This document shows, piece after piece, positions 11,401 to 18,244 of a stretch of 64,000 nt of DNA (positions are counted from its first letter, which is position 1; every line of letters starts with the position of its first letter). Source of the stretch: Patiria pectinifera (Eukaryota; Echinodermata; Asteroidea; Valvatida; Asterinidae); assembly GCA_029964075.1 (NCBI GenBank), contig CM057144.1:13043281-13107280 (forward strand). Direction: 5' to 3'. The notes beneath the pieces were generated by a model. That model searched no databases. It had not been told where the DNA came from and was given only the letters and a program-made list of their open reading frames with translations. A program made the translations under genes and the position numbers.

Positions 11401-13710
11401 GGAGGCAGAAAGGTAAACCTTTGGAGACCTTAGGACAAAGGATAGCTGTATAAGAGTACCATACACAGATACAATGTAATACAAAAGTAATACAATGTAA
11501 TACAATGTCATACAATGTAATACATTGTCATGTAATGTTATACAAATATTGAGTAGCTCAGAGTGAAATGGAGGAATATTATCGCAAGGTAAAATCTGGA
11601 CTTTTCCATTTCATGAGGCGAAGCCAAATGAACTGGAAAAGTCCAGATTTTACCAAGCGATAATATTCCTCCCATTTCACAATTTAAAGCCACTCAATAT
11701 TTGTTTTATATAACTGACATATAGATCATTGTCATTTGTTATTATTTGAACTTTTATTTCAGTACAAAATTAGTGGAAAATAGATTTCTCTCTCCCAAAC
11801 CTCCCCTTCACGAAAATGTTTGAAACCAACTCTGTAGCGCTGGCTCTTTAGAACAATACACGCTACGCGCAAAGCTGAATGCATACACCAGCATGCATTT
11901 GCACACAAATGCCGCGCCATAGAACAAGGATGATCCTAACTTTTGAATAGTAAATCCCATTTCACCATGGGCGAATGGGACTTTTTGAGCCCCGGCGTGA
12001 ATGGGAGCAATAATAAATGTCACGTGATGCGAGTTCCGCCAATCAAAGGATCTGTATGTCGGTAATATGTAAAATACAATGTCATGCAATGCAATACAAT
12101 GTCGTACAATGAAAAAGTGTATTGTCTTGTGATAAATTTGTGGGGTTTTTTTTGGTTTGTGTCCAAGGACCCTGAGATCGTTTGCTGGGATATGCGCAAT
12201 CCGGGCAGGGTTCTCTTCAGCTTAATCCGAGATGTTACCACTAACCAGAGGATGTACTTCGACTTGGATAGGTGAGTGAGAGTAGTAGGAGAGTAGTTTT
12301 GATAGATAGGCAATAAACATCAAAAACAACGGTCTACGTTTTGGTCCAAAACTGCAAGAGGGGCTCCGGTTTGTATGGCCATGTCTAAAGCAGTGGGTCT
12401 GTAGCAAAAACTGAAGCCTCAGCCGCTAAATACCCAATTTAGATACAGCCTACTTGTCTTGAAGGGGGAGTGTGGCCTAGTGGTTAGGGTTTGTAACTCG
12501 TGATCAGAGGTCAAGGTTTCGAATTCCAGCTGCTGGTCATTTGTTGTGTCCTTGGGCAAGCCACTTCGTCCCTACTTGCCTCTCTCCACCCAGGAGTATG
12601 GGTACCGGCATTAGCTGGGGAGTAACCTGCGATGGACTAGCATCTCGTCCAGGGGTAATAGAAATATTCTCAGTTGTTTCATGCCAAGGAAACCGGAGAT
12701 AAACACCGGCCTCATGGGCCTCATTGGTTCGTGACAGACTTAATTTTTTTTTTACTACTTGTCTTGAGCCTTAGCTCAATTTTTTTCAGGGCCTCTGACA
12801 CAATGAGAAAGACCAAAAAAAGGCGAGGTTTGAAAAAAATGACCCAAAGAAGCCCATGAAATTGCTTGGTTGGGACTCGAACCCACGACCTCCTGCTCAC
12901 TAGTACTGTTGTCCTGTGGCTTTCTTTTTGCTTTCAGCACTGGTCAGCACCTTGTGTCCGGCAACCAGGATGGAACGGTCAGTGTATGGGACACGACACA
13001 ACCGCCGGTGACCCAGGGGTCAAATGAGAGTATTATTGACCCCACACTACGCTTCAAAGCACATAGTGATGCCGTCAATGGAGTCAGGTGAGTGTTCATT
13101 AAAAGCTTTCTGTAACCATGGCATAACTATGGTTAACCTTGGGGGGGGGGCACCTGGGTTGCATACATTTTTCGAGGAGGCACTGAAGGACAGTGATATA
13201 GATTTTAGTTCAATTCAGGATTTAAAATGAGGGGGGGGGGGGCACCCGTGGTGGCACGGATATCTGTTTAGGGGCACATGCCTCCTTGCCTCCCCCCCAA
13301 TAGTTACATCACTGTTCAGTAATAAATGTAATTCTCGTTTGAAAAACTATTGACGATTACCAGATTGTGAGGTTGTCATTTTGGAAATGTATTTCAAATT
13401 TTTGTGTCTAAACATTTAGTGTGTCGTAACTCATTTGTTTAAATGATTTCCAAATCATTTGGCTGAGATGAAAGAGAAGCGCATTTTTATATTTTTTTTA
13501 CTGCGGAATTTTATCAAAAGCAATGAATAAATCTTGTCGCCTTTTCGCAGCTTAAATCCAACTATGCCTATCATGGCGACAGCGTCTGGTCAACGCAAGT
13601 TTCCTGTTCCCATGGCAACAGGGGACAGCGATGAGGAGGAGACAGCCATGTTGGAGGAACTGGAGGAGGAAAACTCGTTAAGACTTTGGTATCTGATGCC
13701 AGCGAGTTGA
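4981..13710 (+). CDS. WRAP53: WRAP53/TCAB1 homologue, telomerase Cajal body WD40 protein (complete, 10 coding exons)
   Basis: WRAP53 (TCAB1) binds the CAB box of scaRNAs and telomerase RNA and carries them to Cajal bodies. Coding exons: 4981-5459, 5585-5689, 6953-7156, 7701-7791, 9008-9140, 10894-10980, 11294-11412, 12168-12271, 12938-13087, 13551-13710. All junctions are GT-AG and phases agree (2,2,2,0,1,1,0,2,2). The total is 1632 nt, or 543 residues, close to the human protein (548). Residues 1-160 are acidic, Ser/Thr-rich and probably disordered. Residues 161-510 form the WD40 propeller, with family hallmarks [76 protein letters not shown] and [11 protein letters not shown]. The C-terminal tail is short and acidic. 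The start ATG has a strong ACCATGG context. The introns are loaded with non-autonomous transposons. The call rests on recall of the human sequence, not a search. Confidence 0.96.
5585..5689 (+). CDS. WRAP53: WRAP53 exon 2 (residues 160-194)
   Basis: The acceptor is CTAG at 5581-5584 and the donor GTAGGT at 5690. It encodes [17 protein letters not shown], then the hallmark NFLKGCKW that opens the propeller. Intron 1 is only 125 bp. Confidence 0.95.
5734..6351. mobile_element. hAT-like non-autonomous element filled with CGGGT/ACCCG words (WRAP53 intron 2)
   Basis: The ends are TAATGTTGTGCA and TGCACAGCATTA. The flanks are ATCCTAAAG (5725-5733) and ATCCTAAG (6352-6359), a target duplication apart from one base. 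The left arm contains a run of CCCGA units at about 5830-5861, the right arm GGTCGGTTTTGGGTCGGGTT. It fills half of the 1263-bp intron 2. Confidence 0.75.
6953..7156 (+). CDS. WRAP53: WRAP53 exon 3 (residues 195-262)
   Basis: The acceptor is TTCTTCAG at 6945-6952 and the donor GTAGGT at 7157. It encodes [20 protein letters not shown] and ends with [11 protein letters not shown], matching the human LTNSADNILRIYNL and GDTIYDYCWY region. Confidence 0.95.
7701..7791 (+). CDS. WRAP53: WRAP53 exon 4 (residues 263-293)
   Basis: The acceptor is TTTCAG at 7695-7700 and the donor GTATGC at 7792. It encodes [18 protein letters not shown], one of the most conserved stretches of the family, and NHL at the junction. 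Confidence 0.96.
7845..8496. mobile_element. TA-flanked TIR element with CAGGGTGG ends (WRAP53 intron 4)
   Basis: The terminal inverted repeats are about 40 bp (CAGGGTGGTTAAAAAAAAAG on the left, its complement at 8475-8496) and continue to a shared TTGACAGCAATTTT. It is flanked by TA on both sides (7843-7844, 8497-8498). No transposase frame is present, so it is a MITE-like element. Relatives are at 15934, 34570 and 39736. Confidence 0.85.
8603..8851. mobile_element. Small foldback/TIR element (WRAP53 intron 4)
   Basis: The ends are ATAAGCCAATTCGGT and ACCGAACTGGCTTAT. An inner inverted pair, GTCATTCGGGATAA and TTATCCCGAATGAC, brackets a GC-rich centre. The right arm contains the palindrome TGCGCATGCGCA (8817-8828), an exact NRF-1-type site. 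The superfamily is unknown. Confidence 0.65.
9008..9140 (+). CDS. WRAP53: WRAP53 exon 5 (residues 294-337)
   Basis: The acceptor is TTTCAG at 9002-9007 and the donor GTAAAT at 9141. It encodes [20 protein letters not shown] and [15 protein letters not shown], matching the human DELTAAHSLCFSPDG block. Confidence 0.96.
9305..10183. mobile_element. hAT-type non-autonomous element filled with GAGTAC words (WRAP53 intron 5)
   Basis: The ends are CAGTGTTGTAG and CTACAGCACTG. The flanks are TCAGTCAG at 9297-9304 and 10184-10191, although the surroundings are themselves TCAG-rich. Positions 9357-9775 are a dense array of GAGTACGAGTACTTGTACTTCC-like units; a second, sparser array is at 10003-10170. 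The long minus-strand open frames (9301-9852) are products of the repeat, not genes. Confidence 0.82.
10304..10810. mobile_element. Two-hairpin foldback element (family G), copy 1 (WRAP53 intron 5)
   Basis: A long hairpin at 10328-10430 (stem from GTGCAATGGTAAGAATAATT to its complement) is followed by TTTTATATAACACCTGAATA. A spacer and a second hairpin (about 10654-10701, ATGCAATGGAAGTT / AACTTCCATTGCAC) follow, then a CCAATCA-like box and TTGTATAAAA. The reverse complement of the whole unit recurs at 35363-35882. A structural relative with different stems is at 11541-12074. Confidence 0.75.
10894..10980 (+). CDS. WRAP53: WRAP53 exon 6 (residues 338-366)
   Basis: The acceptor is GGTAG at 10889-10893 and the donor GTAAGT at 10981. 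It encodes [17 protein letters not shown] and AAGSYSKS, matching [11 protein letters not shown] in human. It ends in phase 1. Confidence 0.95.
11056..11113. repeat. Tandem repeat of about 20 bp (three units, WRAP53 intron 6)
   Basis: The unit ATAAAGTTAAATTATTAAT is repeated three times with little divergence, just inside intron 6. Confidence 0.85.
11294..11412 (+). CDS. WRAP53: WRAP53 exon 7 (residues 367-406)
   Basis: The acceptor is TTTCAG at 11288-11293 and the donor GTAAAC at 11413. It encodes IGLYTEPSG and [20 protein letters not shown]. It ends in phase 0. Confidence 0.95.
11541..12074. mobile_element. Foldback element related to family G (WRAP53 intron 7)
   Basis: A very long hairpin spans 11542-11703: the inner stem begins GTGAAATGGAGGAATATTAT (11563) and is complemented up to 11680. 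It is followed by TTTGTTTTATATAACTGAC, as in family G. Towards the right end it has CACGTGATG and CCAATCA boxes and a TATGTAAAA terminus, parallel to family G. The stem sequence itself differs from copies 1 and 2. TACAATGTAA-type repeats flank it (11466-11545, 12066-12110). Confidence 0.65.
12168..12271 (+). CDS. WRAP53: WRAP53 exon 8 (residues 407-440)
   Basis: The acceptor is CCAAG at 12163-12167 and the donor GTGAGT at 12272. It encodes [19 protein letters not shown], then [14 protein letters not shown], a diagnostic WRAP53 string. Confidence 0.96.
12464..12752 (+). mobile_element. tRNA-derived SINE, family A (WRAP53 intron 8)
   Basis: The A box is TGGCCTAGTGGTTAGGG (12472-12488) and a degenerate B box lies at about 12515-12526. 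The tail shares CTTGGGCAAGCCACTTCGTC and TAGCTGGGGAGTAACCTGCG with the copy at 820-1106. It ends in a T-rich run. Same strand as the gene. Confidence 0.82.
12938..13087 (+). CDS. WRAP53: WRAP53 exon 9 (residues 441-490)
   Basis: The acceptor is TTTCAG at 12932-12937 and the donor GTGAGT at 13088. It encodes [20 protein letters not shown], a linker, and [13 protein letters not shown] at the start of the last blade. Confidence 0.95.
13116..13314. mobile_element. Small hAT MITE with G-rich arms (WRAP53 intron 9)
   Basis: The ends are CCATGGCATAACTATGG and CCAATAGTTACATCACTG, with poly-G and poly-C just inside. The flanks TTCTGTAA (13108-13115) and TTCAGTAA (13315-13322) agree at seven of eight bases, fitting an hAT target duplication. 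Confidence 0.72.
13551..13710 (+). CDS. WRAP53: WRAP53 exon 10 (residues 491-543, stop)
   Basis: The acceptor is TTCGCAG at 13544-13550. It encodes [19 protein letters not shown], a Glu-rich loop, and [10 protein letters not shown] with TGA at 13708-13710. The human protein has the same plan: ATASGQRVFPEP, an acidic loop, then LQLWW. Confidence 0.95.
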
Positions 13711-14112
13711 CGCTACTTCAGAAATGCATCGACAAATCAAGACTCAAGACTTTTCTTTCTTGGACTTTTCTTTATATTTATCCTCAAAATTCAGCGAATG
13801 GAAATCATGCTACCTTTACTAAGGTAGCAAAACGAAAACAAATCACATAGGGATGTGTGTGATTTTTTTTCTGTTTGCTGAAAAAACACACACCTTTTGT
13901 GTGATCCTGGACAGAACTTTTAAACGGTGGTTGTGTTTGAAATTCCGTAACTTGAAAAGTACATGAGTGATTTGAATGATTCTTGTACTAAAAGAAAGCT
14001 TATGAATTGGGCTTTCATATATCCTAGATTTTGAAAGTGCTACATGCAGAACTTCAATAAAATAAAAGTCCCGACATTTGGGTTTTTTCATTTTTTTTTG
14101 ACTCGCCCTGTA
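13711..14112 (+). other. WRAP53: WRAP53 3' UTR and polyadenylation signal
   Basis: Non-coding sequence follows the TGA. A canonical AATAAA at 14056-14061, followed by AATAAAAG, is the first strong candidate poly(A) signal, which would give a 3' UTR of about 370 bases. TTTTTTTTTGACTCGCCCTG (14091-14110) resembles one end of the element at 39736-40442 and may be a truncated copy. Confidence 0.5.
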
Positions 14113-15933
14113 TTGACCGAATTGCAGGCAGCCTCGTCTACCAGTCTCGTATAAATTGACAACTTGTGAAAGACCCAGTATATATGCAATGTAATATTTT
14201 TATTTTTTTTATTTTCCCATTTCAGTGTCTATTTCAGATTTGCCGTTTGAAAATCATTGCAATTTGAAAATTATGTTCTGCAACCATTTGTTAATGTTTC
14301 AAGGAAATCCAAATACAGTTCTTTCCGTTGTTTGGCAAAGCTTTTAATTTTCTCAAAATGTTTTTACTTTATCATTTGATTATTAAACGGTTGAATAAAA
14401 TGAATAACAGATTTATTGAAAAAGTGTAGTTTGCATTCTTTCCAGAAAAAGAACAAAATAAAGTGCCTCTTACTAGAAAAGTACAAGATCATGTGTTACA
14501 GCCTATTTTAAAAAATATGGCATCATCTAATGTTTCAAATAGTTTCTGTTTAAATCATTAGTGTATTTCTAAACCTTGATATTTGGAGAGAGTTTGTGGC
14601 AAATTGCAGGTGACTTTATTGCAGGTTTAATCGTCTTGACCTTTTAAATGGCCGAGTTGAAATCGTCATCAGAGATATTTGTTGTATCCCCTAGCAGCTG
14701 TGCATAACGCAAAAAAAACCCATTTTCACTTTAACTCAAGCTCCAAGTCTCATAAACCAATGCCAAATTATCGTAGATATAAAATATCAAGCTTACCATA
14801 ATTATGCATTTCAAAATTTTACTTAAAATTGACTTCTTAAAAGTTAACACAATAAGTATACCCAGAGCTAAAAAAAAAAATGCTCGCTACAAACAATTTG
14901 GAAATTGGATACCACTGTGATGAATTTATCCCACTCAAAAATCTTGTTTTGATCTTGAGTGATACATCAATCATAAGTACATACACCAGATGATTATTAA
15001 TAATAATCCTCACATTGCCCAATGGCTCGAGTGTGTAACCTCCCCGATGCGATATATGTGTGTGTTTTTTGGTTAAAGTAAAGGCTCTATCCCCTTCGCA
15101 CTGTGTGAAGTACCTAGCGTGACATTTAGCATGCCGGGGACTACCGTCAACTCGTTAGTGAGTCCGACGGTCCCGTCTCCACCGCATCGTGCCAGCTACC
15201 CGGCCCTCGAGAGAGCCGCTCAAGCTCGGTACACCCAGGGTTTAGCTCATACCCACTTACATGGGTGCTAGAGTGGAGTCTGACGTACACAACAACCTTT
15301 CACTTTTCGTGACAGGTTTACCGGGAAACCTGACGGAGAACTACGCGCGGTTATTTTTAATTCTTTGATTTTTTTGTTTTACGTCTTATTTACCTTTGGC
15401 GTTATTTTGACGGGGTATAGGCCTATTTAAAGGAAAAACGGGAATGTTTGTGGTTTGGGTAGGCAAATAAAAAGGGGGGGGGGGTCCGAGAAATTGTTTG
15501 GGTGCCGCGTACTTTATTAAACAAGGTACTGTGTATTCGCATATCTACCATCCTGTACTGCGATGATGATTGTACCAAAACTGATGAGGCTCATTCATAG
15601 GGGATGAAGTATATTAGAGATCTATCTCCCCGAGTCCGGAGCCATTACGGTTTTAAAGTTTTAAACTATACGGCAATTCTTCATCAGTATTTTCTTCAGA
15701 GCCTTAACTAGTCAAAACTACGGATTTCAAGGCGACGCATGACCCAATACTTTGATGGATCGGTGGGTAGTTGTTTGCGTGAAAGTGAAGTCTAATATAA
15801 TTAGACTTATGAAAAAAAGTGCTGCAAACTGCTTAATTAGACTTAATCAGACTTCGTGAACAAATTAGTGCCTGACCTTCTTTGCAGTTGTAAAATAACT
15901 CCATTGTTATAACTTACGCGGAGTAGGCCTATA
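14113..15933. other. Intergenic region, WRAP53 to NALF
   Basis: No gene is recognised. The region is mostly AT-rich. A GC-richer block at about 15010-15350 (CTACCGTCAACTCGTTAGTG, TACCCGGCCCTCGAGAGAGC) stands out in composition. It shows no reading frame, tRNA, 5S or spliceosomal RNA that I recognise. Confidence 0.4.
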
Positions 15934-16261
15934 CCGGGTGGACTGGATTAAAAAAAACCCGAAACCGAGATATTATTGCTAATTGGAAAGGAAGTAGGGC
16001 ATATGTAGTGAATCAAAGGGAGATATCCTCTGTTAGGGTTGCATCTCCTCTTTAAAATGACACCCTGATCAAGTCCTTACATTCTCGTCTGACTCATCAG
16101 TGACCAATTTTACGAAAGGGTCTATTTAGAGAATTGCGCCACTTTTCATGGTGAAATCTCTTTTGGCAACCATAGCCTTTCAATCTGTGACAAACGACAC
16201 CACAAAAACCACAATTGAAAAGTGGCGCAATTCTCCAATTTTTTTTTTTTTACCCACCCTG
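15934..16261. mobile_element. TA-flanked TIR element with CCGGGTGG/CCACCCTG ends
   Basis: The left end is CCGGGTGGACTGGATTAAAA and the right end TTTTTTTACCCACCCTG, flanked by TA (15932-15933 and 16262-16263). Inside is an inverted pair AGAATTGCGCCACTTTT / AAAAGTGGCGCAATTCT. The body matches 34570-34838, where part is in the opposite orientation. The right-hand TA is also the left-hand TA of the next element. Confidence 0.8.
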
Positions 16262-16263
16262 TA

Positions 16264-16657
16264 CAGTCGAACCCTGAAGATCAATGTTAATACAAGATCC
16301 TTATAACAAGCACGATTATAACAAGCACATTTTTAGATCCCAAATATTTGTGTGTTTTTTTGTTTTCCTTTGTTTTTCATTACCGTTAACACAAGGTACC
16401 TTTTATAACAAGGTAAAGTTCGTAAACTCCCAAGGACCCAAGGGCGGATCCAGAACACAATTTTTTTCAAAAATTACGGCGGGGGGGGGGGGGGGCCCTT
16501 CCCCCCCCGAAAAATTTGGATTCTAGATGCTGATGGTGGTGTCCTCATTGCCTGCCTTTATTGCGATGTCAAAAAAAAAAAATTGGTTTTTTTTTTTTTT
16601 GGGGGCCCATGGCGCGACCCCTGGATCCGCCCTTGCAAGGACCATGTTGTTCGACTG
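16264..16657. mobile_element. TA-flanked TIR element with CAGTCGAAC ends, interrupted by a hAT MITE
   Basis: It starts CAGTCGAACCC after TA (16262-16263) and ends GTTCGACTG before TA (16658-16659), as in Tc1/mariner- and pogo-like families. Internal text includes repeated TATAACAAG words. It is interrupted by the hAT MITE at 16439-16635; without that insert and one target copy it would be about 190 bp. Confidence 0.8.
16439..16635. mobile_element. hAT MITE with CAAGGGCGGATCCAG ends (nested)
   Basis: It has perfect 15-bp terminal repeats, CAAGGGCGGATCCAG and CTGGATCCGCCCTTG. Direct repeats CAAGGACC flank it on both sides (16431-16438 and 16636-16643), a perfect 8-bp target duplication. The GGGCGGATCCAG end is a common hAT MITE terminus in animals. 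It sits inside the CAGTCGAAC element, so it is the younger insertion. Confidence 0.92.
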
Positions 16658-16659
16658 TA

Positions 16660-17668
16660 GTTACCCGCGGCCCGGGTTTCCCCACTTTTTCATCAAGGAA
16701 CGGTCAAATTAAACCAAGACTAAGTAAAAGTCAATTTTAGTCAAGCGCACTTCGCCATTCAATAAAAAGCTAATAAGGGGACACACCCAGCTCATCAAAA
16801 TCTGATGTTACCAAAAAGTGGTTTCGTCTTCAGTAGATAGCAAAGTGCGCCCCAAAGGTTCGCGTGTAAAACAACGCGATGTCGCGAACCCTGGTCGCGA
16901 ACTGTATAGGGACTATTTTTCCAAACAACAAGTAGTGTATTGAAGAAGTGTGGCTCTATTTTAGTCACAGAAACTGGCGCCCTTTCCTTCTCCCCACGAT
17001 ATCTTGGTTGATTATTTTTCTCTTTCTGCAATGGCCTGCTGCCTGCCTGCAGCGAATGCAAGCCATGCTACATCATCAATGCACGCAGCTCGAAGTCGTC
17101 AATTAATTTCTCCTGGCGCATGCGCGTGGCATTTGGTATGTCTGATATGTACCAATATGGCGGCCGTGTAGCCTTGCTATCCAACACCCTGCAACTTCAC
17201 ATCATGTTCACGGCGTCGAGAATCACATTTTCCGGAGGATTTTGTTGGAATAATACGCACGAACAACCGGTGGATGTACTAGGAGCACCGTCCGAAGCAT
17301 TCATGTGGTATTTTGACCCTTTCTTAGCGGCAAGAGATCGCGGGGATTTCGCGTAAATAGATATGTTGTGTGGATCCAGTCTGTGTGTTGTACATCATAG
17401 TGCGCGCAGATTCAACTACATGGGATCCCTACGCACTGGAGTTTTGGATATAAGAGAGGCGCCATTTTTTGTTGCTACCACGCAATCTGAGACTGTGTCT
17501 TGGAGAGGCATAGCCGGTAGCCGTCTAGCTGATCCTCCTGTTGTTTCCTTGCCCCTTTTTCTTCGACACCAGAGCTTGCCACTGGTTCCCGTCAACCAGC
17601 AAGAGCGGTGAAGCAGACACAGCCAAGTAAGAAGCATTGTTACGTCATACCGCCTACATGTCTGAAAT
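16660..17668 (+). promoter_or_regulatory. NALF upstream region: probable promoter and 5' UTR
   Basis: The composition becomes richer in G, C and CpG than the surroundings. GGCGCATGCGCG at 17115-17126 is an NRF-1-type site. AATATGGCGGCC at about 17155-17166 resembles a YY1 site. Both are typical of TATA-less promoters, so transcription may begin near 17130-17170 with a 5' UTR of roughly 500 bases. The open frames at 17120-17611 have no recognisable domain. The start site is inferred. Confidence 0.5.
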
Positions 17669-18244
17669 ATGACTTTGAGGTTTAATGATGGGGGTTTTAC
17701 GATCGTGGAGAAGCTGTTCAAAGCACTGCGAGAGATTTTACAGCACTGGCGAATTTCCCTTGCCTCCCTGCTTTTTTATATACTCTTGTCGTTACTCACA
17801 AACGTTAGCAGGGAGAACTTCCTGGTGCTAGCGACCAACATCACAACCAATACAAAACAGTACCACAGACCTCCACGTTCACCGGTCACTACGTTATGCT
17901 CGCTGACGGGACCACACTGTCCGGAGGAAACGCAGTCGTGTTACACGCTGAGGAACAGGACCGACGCGGAGAAAATTTGTAACCTTTCCGTAGAGTGTCG
18001 GACGAAAAGCGACCTGGAATTTAGTCTTGATACTTGCGCGTGGAGGACTCGCATGAATTTAGTACACGTTGGGAATAACAATTCGGATTGCCTATCCATG
18101 GACAGAGAAGGATGCTTATCCTGTTTGCAGGATCTTCTAGTAAAGGATCAAGGAGTCCAAGAAGATTATGAAAATTACTCTTCCATTTTACGTCGGTACG
18201 ATTGTGAAAGGAACTACTCAATGTATGGCTGCGATGATTGTAAG
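17669..18244 (+). CDS. NALF exon 1 (residues 1-192)
   Basis: The start ATG is followed by a short cytosolic segment, a membrane helix (29-44) and the first half of the cysteine-rich ectodomain. That half has several N-glycosylation sequons (NIT, NRT, NLS, NNS, NYS). It ends YGCDDCK at the donor GTATGT (18245). The frame runs on to a stop at 18298 if the intron is retained. The ATG is the first in this frame after an in-frame stop. Confidence 0.9.

Noticed and set aside
17120-17611. Two open frames upstream of NALF
   Set aside because: They lie in the likely 5' UTR or promoter, share no domain with known families and are not in frame with the NALF start.
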